Source: Prorocentrum cordatum
Taxonomy: Eukaryota > Sar > Dinophyceae > Prorocentrales > Prorocentraceae
Reading direction: 5' to 3'
Length of the DNA stretch: 25,831 nucleotides
Assembly: GCA_963575745.1 (NCBI GenBank)
Contig: CAUYUJ010020277.1
Span: forward strand, 134,603-160,433
In this document: one piece after another, positions 10,193 through 19,346 of the stretch
How the letters are laid out: the number at the start of each line of letters is the position of its first letter
How positions within the stretch are numbered: position 1 is the stretch's first letter
Notes under the pieces: model-generated
What the model was told of the DNA's origin: nothing
What the model saw: only the letters and a program-made list of their open reading frames with translations
The model's database searches: none
Made by a program: the position numbers and the translations under genes

Positions 10193-11103
10193 TGGAGGCG
10201 GAACCCCGTGAGATCTGCGATTGGATTGGCAACGCTTGGGCGGACTACTTCGCGCGATTCGGGGCCATCCAGCACACGGTGGCGAGAACGCTGTCGGAGT
10301 CCATCGTGGCGGCCATGAAACAGCACAGGTTGGTCCTTCAGTTCCTCTCGCAGGCGTGCCTGAGGGTCATACGCTACCAGCGCTATGGCCGCGACACCGT
10401 CCCTGCGAAGCCGCTCAGCCAGCAGATGGTCCCTGTGGTATTCGGGCGACCTGATGACCACGACCTCTGGCACTGCAAGCAGACAGGTCAATACCGCTGC
10501 CGGACCTGCAATGCCACGGCTTCCACTCAAGCGTCGTTGGCCTCGTTGCGGTCTGGCTCGCTGCGGCGCTGCGCCCCCACGGCTGTCACCAGAGCGATGG
10601 CCAAGGTGTTCTTCGACCAGACGTGCCATACGTGGACGCCGGCGGTCGACATCAGGGCGGAGGTTGCGCTCCGATGTGCAGACATTCAGCGAGAAGCGCA
10701 CGCAGCGGGATCATCTCAGCAGCCAGGCAATGAGGCGATTGGCAACCAGCTTGCCGACGCCGTCGCAGCAGCAGCGACTGATGACCCACCTCCTCCCGCA
10801 GGCGCAGTAGACGATCCGATGCAACAAGCCTTCCGTGAACTTGGACACGACACGTTCTTGGCTTTCGGCGTCTACTGCTGTAGCAAGTGCGCGGGCGTCT
10901 GCGTTCAATCTCGACCCCAGCACGCGAGGAAGCTGCGCAAGCTCTGCGAGGGCTTCTCCAGAAATCCGACCACGAAGCACGCCCAGACCACCGCCATCGA
11001 GCGCGTTCGACTGGGTCTACCTCCTCGCCAACGTGGTGGTGATCGTGACGGATCGGGGCGTGCCGACGTCCCAGGCGACCGAGGACCAGATCCCAGCGCC
11101 TAA
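10141..11103 (+). pseudogene. RNase H end and Cys-rich C-terminus (frame 3)
   Basis: From 10153 this frame reads FRWTPAHRS and, 26 codons on, DWIGNAWADYFARFGA. This matches the His-loop and final-Asp segment of type I RNase H in retroelements (W-x-P-x-H ... GN-x-x-AD). The segment begins upstream of the first ATG (10192), so that ATG is not a true start. It is instead a second frameshift or deletion relative to the preceding frame, and the first half of RNase H was not found. The rest has two Cys pairs (WHCKQTGQYRCRTCNA; YCCSKCAGVC) and an Arg/Lys-rich end. That pattern suits a nucleic-acid-binding tail. The reading stops at TAA 11101-11103. Confidence 0.65.
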
Positions 11104-11300
11104 AGGTGGACCGTGTACCAGCTGCACGGCCACCCTCGGACCGTGGACCCCGTCGACGGCAACATCTCGCCGAAGATGGCCCACGGCGTCAGGGTCTACT
11201 GACGCTCGGCCTGCGCACCGTGCGCGGCCGCTCCTCTCGCCCCCCACGCGGGCGCGGCGGCCCGCCGCCGCAGACCGCGCTGGGGCCGCTCGATCCTCGA

Positions 11301-11380
11301 TCCTCCTCCTCTTCCTCCTCCTCTTCCTCCTCCTCTTCCTCCTCTTCCTCCTCCTCTTCCTCCTCCTCTTCCTCCTCTTC
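11301..11380 (+). repeat. (CCTCCTCTT)n pyrimidine microsatellite at the 3' junction
   Basis: TCC and CTT words alternate in a roughly 9-15-base pattern and merge into CCCATCCCTGCCATCACTGC. It sits at the 3' end of the retrotransposon and matches the tract at 7171-7206 at its 5' end. It could be the target tract, a tail made during insertion, or both. Confidence 0.85.
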
Positions 11381-12790
11381 CCATCCCTGCCATCACTGCC
11401 TCTGCCCTTCGCATGTCCCAGGCTCGGCACAGCCCTCCTGGCTTCGTGGTCCCATGGCGAGCCCCACCGAAGATCCTAAAGGCTGCGTTCGCATGAAACC
11501 GCCGTTCCACTGTCGGCACACCACTCACACGTTTCGTGGCCCCATGGCAGGCTTGACCCAAAGCCCCAATGGCTGCGTTCGCATGGTCCCGCCGCTGCCG
11601 TCTCGACACACCCCTCATACGTTGCGTGGTCCCGCAGGGAAATCCACCGAAAGCCCCAATGGCTGCGTTCGCATGGCACCGCTGCACCCGTCTCGGCACA
11701 CACCTCACACGTTTCCTGGCCCCCATCGGGATCTCAACCGAAGGCCCCAACGGATGCGTTCGATGAGGAACTCCAGCGAAGGCCCTAATGGCTGCACTCG
11801 CATGGCACCGCCGCACCCGTCTCGGCACACCCCTCTCACGTTCCGTGGCCCCGTCGGGATCTCCACCGAAGGCGCCAGAGGCTGCGACTGCATGGCACAG
11901 GCGCACCCGTTCCGGCACACCCCTCACGTACTTCGTGGCCCCATTGGGAGCATCACCGAAGGCCCCAGCTGCTGCGTTCGCGTGGCACCGCCGTGCTCAT
12001 GTCAGCAAACCCTCACACGTTTCGTGGACCCATGGGGGGCTCCACCGAAAGCCCCAATGGCTGCGTTCACATAACACCGCCGCAACCTTCTCTGCACACC
12101 CCTCACACGTTTCGTAACCCCGAACGGACCTCCACCAGATGCCCCAATGGCTGCGTCCGGATGGCACCTCTGCATCCGCCTCGGCACCCACAAACACCTC
12201 ACACGTTCCGTGGCCCCATAAGGAACTCCACCGAGTGCCCAAGTGGCAAGGTTCGCATGGCACCGCCGCGCTCATTTGGCACACCCCTTACACGTTTGGT
12301 GGCCCTGCAGGGAGCTCCACCGAAGGCCCCAGCGGCACAGTCCGCATGGCGGCGTACCCACCTTTGCACCCCCCCTTGCACTTCTTGTGACCCCAACGGG
12401 CGCCTCACCGAAATCCGCACAGCGGCGCCGCACCAATTCCGACGCACGCCTCACACGCTCCGTGGGCTCCCAAGGAGCGCCACCGAAGGCTCAAGGTGGC
12501 ACAGCCCGCGTGGCGGCGCTGGGCCCATTTCGGGACACGCCTCACAAAGTCCGTGGCCCCATAGAGAGTCCCACCGAAGGCCACAGCGGCTGCGTTCGCA
12601 TGGTGCCGCCGTCTCGTACCCCCATAGGGAGCTCCACAGAAGGCCCCAGTGGCTGCATTCGTCGAATGGCACCGCGCCAAACTCGGTATATCCTTCACGC
12701 ACTTCGTGGCCGCAGAGAGAGCTCCACCGACAGCGGTACCCACAACGCGGTACTCACAACTGCACATGGTTGGGTCCTTCGCCAGGACAG
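11381..12790 (+). repeat. Composite satellite copy 3, right part (90-bp monomers)
   Basis: It begins with CTCTGCCCTTCGCATGT (11399-11415), the same word that ends the leader of copy 2. The array (about 11430-12735) has about sixteen monomers. The landmark GGCTGCGTTC falls at 11481, 11571 and 11661, a 90-bp period, with GCATGGCACCGCCGCACCCG replacing the longer block of copies 1 and 2. A hybrid monomer with GTGGCAAGGTTCGCATGGCA lies near 12243. Open frames here are repeat artefacts. Confidence 0.85.
12747..12790 (+). repeat. Composite satellite tail, copy 3
   Basis: GCGGTACTCACAACTGCACA is followed by TGGTTGGGTCC and TTCGCCAGGA. It has the same position and orientation relative to its array as the other tails. 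Confidence 0.8.
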
Positions 12791-13449
12791 TTTTGTGGCA
12801 TAACCTCCTGCAACAATCGTTACTCCTGGAACGGGGATCCCCGGTTAAAAGTGACGCGTGGGCGGGTTGAGGCACGACGGGGCGGGGGTGCGCTGCGATC
12901 GCCAGAGTGCGCGCGAGCACCTGCATGTGGGGCTGTGGTCCAGCCCTCCCCCCCCTCTCGTACAATCATAGCAGGTACCCAGGGGGGATGCTCGACCCAG
13001 GTGAAGATCGTCACGCGCCAGAGGATTCCAACAAAAACAGTGTCGATGGCGGTGGAGGCGCGCGGGGGGAGTTTTTCTTGGTGGAGCTCCGATTCCGATT
13101 GGAATAGAGCCTCGTTCAGCAAAATGTTCATACCCAACGATGAGGGAAGTAGGCAGCCTCGCTCAGCCGGGAAACTGCCTCGCTCAGCAGGGAAACTGCC
13201 TGCTGCCCGCAACAGCCAAGTCCGACGGCAACCCTGCGGAGCCAACAAGCGTTAGAATATGAAACTGCTCGAAAAAAATTGAACATGCTGCGTCGGGGGC
13301 TCTTGCAACTGGGATAAACGGAAAGACGAAGGGAAGGAGGAATAAAGTTAGGAAGCAACTCCTGGGAGGTATTCGTAAGAACGGTGAAGGTCTACTACGC
13401 TTGATTCAGAGGCCATATGGAGACGGTCTTGGTCGAATTAGCCCAGGAT
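12791..13449. other. No gene recognised; holds a small tandem repeat
   Basis: Sequence texture is closer to single-copy than the flanks. A perfect-period 21-bp tandem pair (CCTCGCTCAGC, A or C, GGGAAACTG) lies at 13157-13198. The block AGGAAGCAACTCCTGGGAGG (about 13351) resembles AGGCAACTCCTGCTGGGAGG (about 15013), with similar following bases, so a ~50-bp dispersed repeat is present. Frames such as 12907-13107 show no domain. Confidence 0.45.
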
Positions 13450-14330
13450 TAAGGCGTTATGCTATTATGCTGTGTTAAACGTGACTGTGCCAAATGAGGC
13501 CGCTTTATCGACCACGGAATCGGGTCGGGTGCGCCAGGATGCGCAACAGCGCCACTCCGGCAAGGGGTCAAGTCGGATCCCTGAACACCAGAGTCGAAGC
13601 GGAGCGGGTCGGCCTGAGCCGAGATCGGATCGGATCGACATGGGCCCTGCTTGGTATACCCCTGCAGGGGGTGGCCACCAGGGCTCCAGCAGGCAGGGCC
13701 CCAAGTGCTGCTGGGCGAACGATCCACCAGGACGGCCCAAGTCTGCGCCAGCCGACCGCGCCCCCAGGCCCCCCGCCTGCCGCGGCCTTCCCCGAGAGCT
13801 CCACTGGGCCTTCCCCACAGGGCGCCCGGGGACTCCCCTCTCCATCGCTTGGACGTCCATTCCCCGTGCAGTGTTCGGTCTCGCGCGCGCTCTGTCTGCC
13901 AGATGGTCCAGGGCGCCCCTCCAGGGTCCCCGCCGAACAAGAAAAACACGCACACGTCCGAGAGATGCCAGGCCCCAGGGAACGCTAGAAGGGGCGACCG
14001 GGTCCGGGGGGGAGCGTTGACCGGGAGTCGGCGGCCCGGTCGCCGTTTTGGCCCCCGATGTCGAAGCCGCACGCTCCTGGGCAGGTACAATCAACCTGTA
14101 TCAGAAGGTCATAAGGATGCGCGGTAAGGATGCAGGGGCCTTGGAAGGCAAAGCGGCCAAGGATGGGCCTAATGGGAAGGATGCCAAGGTACCCTTGGGA
14201 AGGTTGCCCATCCTTACTATGCGGGTTGACTGTACACAGGCCCTGGCTGGCGAGCAATGGGCGATTGGGGGTCGACGTATCCTTCGGTCGCATATTCGGA
14301 AGACCATGTCCGTCCCATCCTGGAGTCCAC
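13450..14330. other. No gene recognised
   Basis: Open frames of about 160-210 codons overlap on both strands (13449-14127). Their composition (Arg, Pro, Gly, Ser) is that of GC-rich background and I can name no domain. ATCGCTTGGACGTCCATTCC (13846-13865) recurs with one change near 20644, marking a short dispersed repeat. GGATCGGATCGG words near 13625 recur near 18905 and 19100. Confidence 0.4.
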
Positions 14331-14370
14331 GCCAGATACACGAATCCGCGTCGAATCCGCGCTGAATTTG
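14331..14370. repeat. Second site of CGAATCCGCGT-type minisatellite
   Basis: CGAATCCGCGTCGAATCCGCG and degraded units after it match the repeat at 4316-4410. It is short, about four units. Confidence 0.5.
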
Positions 14371-15000
14371 CGCCGAACACACAACGGAAAGTGGAGAAGG
14401 ACAGCCACGTTCAGGACAGAAGCCGCCCCCCGAAGTTGCAACGCAGTGGTTGCGTCCCCTGATCTTGCGTGGCCAGCCACCACCAGCTGCCCCAAGGTCT
14501 CCCAAGGACGTCAAGGAGATCCCGATGCCTCCCAGTGTGTGGCACGTCTTCCACCAGCGACCCCGTGAAAGCCTGACCTTTACACTCTCCGCTCCTCGGC
14601 TGACTAATGCCGAGGGCGTCACCGAGGGCGGCGACGAAGAGCCCAAGGGCCACACCGACAGGCCAGGGCCTCCGCTGCGGCACTCCCAGGGGGGGGAGCC
14701 GTGGGCAAGGACCCCGCCACCCCGGCGGGGCCGGCGAACCAAGAGCGCACGCAGCCCCGAAAGGCCACCTTGGGCTTCCACTGCCTCACAAGGAGGGCCT
14801 CGCAGGGCCTGCCATGGCACAAGACACCCTTCCAGAAACAGCAGCGAATTAGCCTCGAGAAAAGGCTGGACCCTGTGTAGCTGCGACCAGCGCAAGGGGT
14901 GGGCCTCTCGCCGCATACCGCTCTGCACACCGGGGGAGGGGGAGGGAGGTGGAACTCCCGATGGGGCGCGATCCGCGTGAGGGATGTGGCAACACGTGTC
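14371..15000. other. No gene recognised
   Basis: A plus-strand frame (14450-14980) and a minus-strand frame (14101-14928) overlap almost fully. Neither has a domain, hydrophobic segment or motif that I can identify. They cannot both be real, and neither is supported. Confidence 0.4.
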
Positions 15001-15239
15001 GGATTAGGAGGCAGGCAACTCCTGCTGGGAGGTCTTCGTCAGAACGACTAAAGGCGATTCAGCCCGATGAAGGGGCCAGTGAGCCCGCTTGGGCGGGATG
15101 AGACCCGATTCAGCGGGATTGCACTGGCTTAAGCTGCATCAAGCCAGGTTAGGCCAGTTCTGGACCAGGAATATACCAGCGCGGATTCTGAAGTTGCATC
15201 CTAAGAAACGTCTAGGGGACCACGTGCAGACGCACCCAC

Positions 15240-16125
15240 TGGCGCTGCAGGTGGAGCTCACTGAGAAAGCTGATCCCAGTGAAAGGCTGTGCGAACGAAA
15301 GGCCCGCACGCGGACGCGAACTCCCTTCCAGTACGATCTGTACGAAGGATGTGCCGGCAAGGGCGCGGCAACCTCATGCAAGCACGCCCGCTGAGGCCGT
15401 ACGTGGAGCTCCCTATGGGCGTCATTCGCGTGGAGGGTGTGCCACAGTTGGCGCGCGAACCACGCCCACTGAGGCCCTTGTGGACCTCTCTATAAATGGG
15501 GAACGATCTGTGCACGGCAGGTTCGCGTCGTGCCGACTCTGGCGTTGGTTTCTGACACCGCGGGGATCGTTCAACCTTGAACGATTGGCCGTTTCCGAAA
15601 TGCCAGATCGTTCAACGATGTGCCGATTCTGGGTCGCCGGCGGCGTTCAACGTTGAACGCCGACGGCGGGGTCACCGCAGGTCGACACGACGTGAACCTA
15701 CCATACTTGGACCTTCCTGCCTATGGGGCGTGATCTGCGCGAGGGCTCGTCGAAATAGGCGGGCGGACCGCATGCAGGCGCACGCGCCGAGGCAGTAGGT
15801 GAAGCTCCCTGAGGGGCACGAGCTGTGTGAGGGGCGTGTCGACATGGACGCGGGAACCGCATACGGGCGCACCCACTGAGGCCGCAAGTGAATCTGGGGA
15901 ACCTTATGCAAGCACGCCTACAGGTGCCAGGAGTGGAGCTCCCCCTGAGACCACAAGCAAGCGCGCCAGCTGCACATAGAGTTGACACTGGGAACGCAAC
16001 CGGTCCGAGTAAAGTGTAAGTCGGACCCGAAGTGGGCGCGGGAACCGCATGCATGCATGCCCACAGGCGGCAGAAATGGAGCTGTCTGCGGGGAACGGTC
16101 CGTGTGCGTGGCATGTCCAAGTGGG
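15240..16125 (-). repeat. Diverged relative of the composite satellite, minus orientation
   Basis: The plus strand carries GTGGAGCTCCCTATGGGCGT (15402), GAGGGTGTGCC, GCGAACC and CCACTGAGGCC. It also carries GAGGGGCGTGTCGACATGGA near 15829 with GGGAACCGCAT. These follow the order of the reverse complement of the 101-bp monomer. Spacing is irregular and divergence is high, so this looks like an old, decayed array in the opposite orientation to copies 1-3. A block of unrelated palindromes (15566-15668) sits inside it. Confidence 0.6.
15566..15668. repeat. Cluster of GTTCAAC palindromes
   Basis: ATCGTTCAA (15566-15574) pairs with TTGAACGAT (15577-15585) across a two-base centre. ATCGTTCAAC recurs at 15607. 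A near-perfect dyad follows: CGGCGTTCAAC (15641-15651) against GTTGAACGCCG (15652-15662), extended by CGCCG/CGGCG after one mismatch to 15635-15668. The shared core is TCGTTCAAC or GCGTTCAAC. No known protein-binding site is assigned. Confidence 0.7.
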
Positions 16126-16244
16126 CGGGGGCGGGGGCAGCAGCATATGGCGGGAGGCGCAGCAGCAGCGGGAGAGGGATGGAGCGGGATGCGGGAGAAG
16201 GAGACGCGCGCGCAGCGGAGAGAAAACGAAGATGCAACAAGACA

Positions 16245-16545
16245 GGATGATTGGAATTGCTTGGCATTGCTTTGTATTGCATGGCATTGCTAGGCATTGC
16301 TGAGAATTGCATGGCACTACTTTGCATAGCTTAGCATTGCTTGGCACTGCTGGTCATTGCTCGGCGTTGCATGGCATTACTTGGCATTGCGATGGGTTCC
16401 TTTGCATTGCTTAGCGTTGATTGGGGCTGCTTCGCATTGCATGGCATGGCATTGCAATGCTTTGCACTACAACTTGCCATTGCGTGGCATTGTTTGGCGA
16501 TGCTTGGCTTGGCACGGCTTGGCATTGCAGGGCATTGCACCAGCA
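16245..16545. repeat. Minisatellite with ~10-bp period (GGCATTGCTT type)
   Basis: ATTGCTTGGC, ATTGCATGGC and related decamers repeat for about 300 bases with point changes and few length changes. All three frames on each strand stay open and give repetitive peptides rich in Met, Ala, Leu and Cys, or in Asn, Ala, Lys and Gln. These are repeat artefacts. A decayed relative lies at 24890-25140. Confidence 0.85.
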
Positions 16546-17300
16546 CCCCCAAGGCAACGCTGGGCAACCCCTGGTAACCCCGAGCAACGCTGGGGCGAAG
16601 GACTCCGCACCCACTTACGCACCTCTTAAGCAGAGCCTACTTGAAGAATACTTTCAATACTTCCAGGGCGGACCCAAGATCGCTTTCGATGGACATCCGA
16701 GGCGTCTGGATGGCTCCGAGACCGCACATGATAGCTCCGAGTGCAGCTCAGAAGAGCTCCAAGCGGGCGCCCAGCACACCCAAGAGAGCACCAGGAGTGC
16801 ACCAGGAGGGCCCCAAGAGTGGCCAAGAGCGAAGAGTCATGGGTCAGCAGGCCCAAGGTGGCCCCGCTACAGCGTAAAACATCCCCGTGATATCCCCGAT
16901 GGGGGACCCGATACAGTCCCAGACAGCCCCCAAACGGCCCCAAAGAGGCCAACATTATTCAAAAACCAACCATTTCCAATGAATTGGGCTTTCGGTACTT
17001 ACCGCTTCCGATGGGCTTCGGAGGCGTCCAGATGGCTCCTATCTCGCCCAGCATAGCTCCAAGTGCGGCCAACATTAACTCCAAGAGAGCTCCAAACACA
17101 ACCAACAGAGCCACAGGAGCGCCCCAAGAGGTCCGAGAGAACTCGAAGCGGTCCGATGAGCTACCCTGGAGCAGGGATTTACCGGTGGCAGGCCACACAA
17201 TGGCCCAGAAAAACCCGAGAAACCTGAAGGTGGTACTCGATGGTCCCAAGTTGCCCCCACGAGGCCTCCGGCTTCACTGACCTCCAGGTGGGACCCAGAA
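16546..17300. other. Degenerate CCAAGAGGCCC-type repeats, no gene seen
   Basis: Words such as CCAAGAGAGC, CCAGGAGTGC, CCCAAGAGTGGCC and CTCCAAGAGAGCTCC recur every 10-11 bases at 16740-16860 and 17060-17130. Two similar blocks (AACATTATTC... and AACATTAACTCCAAG...) suggest a decayed larger unit. The same texture appears at 17860-17950 and 23460-23830. No coding signal stands out. Confidence 0.5.
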
Positions 17301-18039
17301 ACTGCCTAGAGACGCCAGGATGCGCGATGCCTCTGAACAAGTCACTCGCAGACATCCCTGACGAATGAGAATTGCGTAAATGTCCTCATGCTGTGCATGC
17401 TTATACGTCACCTTGCTGAATTTTCGGGGTATGATGGGGAACTTGGACTGGCCCTCCTACAGGACCGCAAACTGCCAAATTGTGGAGGCGCCATCGACTG
17501 ATCGTCCGTCGCTTCGCATTCAGATGTCTTGCCCCTCTTGGACTCACCCTCTCACGCATAACAATTCTTAACACAACCCAATAACAACAGTGGCACAATA
17601 CGGGCTGGCAGAGAGGGCGAAGCGAGTAGCACATTGAATGCTCACAAGGCGGCCTCAGCATATCGGCTACGCGCAAAAGTGACCCTAGGCAAAAGTGGCC
17701 TTTGGTACTCGACTCTCGGGGGTCGTGGGGAGGCCAAACCCGGGCGCGCTGCACGCTGCTATCGCATCGCGTTCAATCGTCTGGCCAGCGAAAGGTCAGT
17801 CTTCCGTGCAGCCGAACCATAGCCCGAATGTGATCTCAAGAGGCGGCAAGTTGCCCAAGAAGGCCTCCACGACTCCAAGAGGCCCGCATAGGGCCTCTCA
17901 AGGCGGATCCAAGATAGCCCAGAAGAGCACCAGGAGGCCCCCGAAATTGGGGGAGCAGCAAAGCACCGATGCCGCTACTCCCCGGACCTCCTGGGGTGCG
18001 CTCTGACAAGGATTTCGAGCAGGGCCCAGCTGTGGCGAC
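17301..18039. other. No gene recognised
   Basis: The stretch 17330-17630 is less GC-rich and looks single-copy, but frames there are short and without motifs. From 17830 the CCAAGAAGGCCTCC-type degenerate repeat returns. Confidence 0.4.
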
Positions 18040-18065
18040 CAGAGCTTGTCCGGACGAGCAGCGGT

Positions 18066-18246
18066 TCAGTAGGGGCTCGACCAGAAGAAACCTCCCACAA
18101 GAAACCCAACCCTGAGACCCCACGGCGTCCATCGATTTTCGGAATGAGAACGTGACGCCGTCCATAGCAGAATCATCGAAACCCAAGAAAAACCCAGGGC
18201 ACCCTGGAGGCAAGCAGGATGTTTCTTCGCATGGGTCCCCACTGTA
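18066..18246. repeat. Duplicated segment, copy 1 (empty site)
   Basis: GGGGCTCGACCAGAAGAAAC, AGAAACCCAACCCTGAGACC, GGCGTCCAT and ATCGAAACCCAAGAAAAACC occur in the same order as in 20036-20412. At the point where copy 2 holds the 20128-20326 element, this copy simply reads GAACGTGACGCCGTCCAT (18149-18166). Similarity ends at CCCCACTGTA (18237-18246). Confidence 0.85.
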
Positions 18247-18432
18247 CTCTTTTCCTCCACTGGGGGGATTTCCCGAAGCACTCCCGAAGGCGCGCCCAGG
18301 AAGAGCCGAGACGCCCCCGACCAGACCCACCCCGAGCTGCATCGAAGGGGGGAAGGCTGGCGGCACGGGGCGGAGCCCTCCAGATTTTTGCCATTGGTTC
18401 CCGCAGCAGTGATAAAAACAGAAGGTAGATTC

Positions 18433-18590
18433 GGGGGAACAAGCAAGAACATGATCATAAAAACTCGGAGGTCCGCACGGGTTCCTCGGATCGCCCCTGG
18501 CGGCGCCTCCGGCCCCCCCGTGCGCCAGGGACGGGGGGGGTCCATCGCCGATCCTAGAAACTCACGCGGACCTCCGACTTCTTCTGTTGA
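18433..18590. mobile_element. Palindromic element copy A
   Basis: The left end reads GGGGGAACAAGCAAGAACAT (18433-18452), then CATAAAAACTCGGAGGTCCG and GGATCG. The right arm carries CGATCC, TCACGCGGACCTCCGACTTC as its inverted counterpart. The centre holds CCCCTGGCGGCGCCTCCGGC as in copy B. The right terminus is worn: no CCCCTG end is visible, so the boundary near 18590 is approximate. It has no coding capacity and would need a transposase in trans if it moves by one. Confidence 0.75.
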
Positions 18591-19340
18591 TCGTGGATCT
18601 ACGGAACCGGGTCAATCCAGACCCGGGTCAGTCGGGCTTTGCAGGACCCTGAAAGATCCTACAAGACTCTGCAGAATCCTGCACCCGAGCCCGGGCCCGT
18701 GCATCATCCCTGGCCCTGCAGGATTCTGCACGACGGACCCGGCGCCCTGACTGACCCCCGTCTCTCGAGCCCCGAGCTGGTGTCCTTGCCCGTTCCCTGG
18801 CAGCAGGCGTATTGAAATCTGGCCCTGGCCGGAGAGAGCCAGGCGCGAGCAGAGGAGGATCGGCGGCGCGCCGCGGGGGGAGCGCGGGGGGCGGGAGGGC
18901 CCGGGATCGGATCGGTGGGCCTGGGGTCATGGGGGGGTCGGCCCAAGCAGTGCTGTTTCGTTTGCGTGCTGTTTCGTTTCGTGTTCGCTTTTCCTCGCTC
19001 GGTCTGCGATCCGCCTTTGCTGCAAGACGAAATCGAAGCGACAACGGCCCACGAAATCGCCCAAACACAGTTATGGCCGACCTCTGTTATAAATCGAAAG
19101 GGATCGGATCGGCGGGCATCGGCAGCCAAGTCGGCAAAATAGAATCGGCCGAACTCGACAGGCTAATCACTACTAAGGCCTCCAGTGAGAGATCAAAAAC
19201 AACACGAAACCGAAGTCGAACCGAATCGGAATCGGAAGCCATCGATATCGAATCGAATCGAAGCGGAGGGGAAATGAGCCCTGGTTGAGCAGGGACAGAC
19301 CGTCCCGGCAGTCCTATAGGCCTACCACGAAGTTTTCGGA
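18591..19340. other. No gene recognised; short GGATCGG and TCGAATC repeats
   Basis: At 18625-18735 variants of CTGCAGGATCCTG recur. CCGGGTC/GACCCGG (about 18606-18625) forms a small hairpin. GGATCGGATCGG at 18904 and 19100, and TCGAATCGAATCGAA at 19248-19262, are simple repeats. The overlapping frames (18628-19288) show no domain. Confidence 0.45.
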
Positions 19341-19346
19341 GAATCG

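Larger units (their letters stand above)
7207..11300 (+). mobile_element. 5'-truncated, frameshifted non-LTR retrotransposon
   Basis: The element carries, in order, a post-endonuclease linker, a reverse transcriptase domain, a connection region, a CCHC-like finger, an RNase H end and Cys-rich C-terminal segments, spread over three reading frames. No apurinic-type endonuclease precedes it, so the 5' end is probably truncated, as is common after target-primed reverse transcription. Both ends abut pyrimidine tracts containing CTCCTCCTCTTCC, which may be a target duplication or an element-derived tail. The flanks are two halves of one composite satellite leader. The family assignment rests on the domain order and RT motifs. 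The exact clade needs a phylogeny. Confidence 0.8.

Noticed and set aside
10192-10194. ATG at 10192 overlapping the previous stop (TGATG) as a translationally coupled second gene
   Set aside because: RNase H-like sequence (FRWTPAHR) continues upstream of this ATG in the same frame, so the overlap is better explained by a frameshift in one degraded polyprotein.
11113-11202. Short in-frame segment after the retrotransposon stop (VYQLHGHPRTVDPVDG...)
   Set aside because: It reads smoothly for 29 codons to a TGA but has no family resemblance, and could be chance or the degraded end of the element.
14101-14980. Two long frames on opposite strands
   Set aside because: They overlap almost fully, neither has recognisable motifs, and both have background GC-rich composition.
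15490-15497. TATAAATG word as a TATA box
   Set aside because: No gene follows, it lies in a decayed satellite, and TATA boxes are not typical of dinoflagellate promoters.
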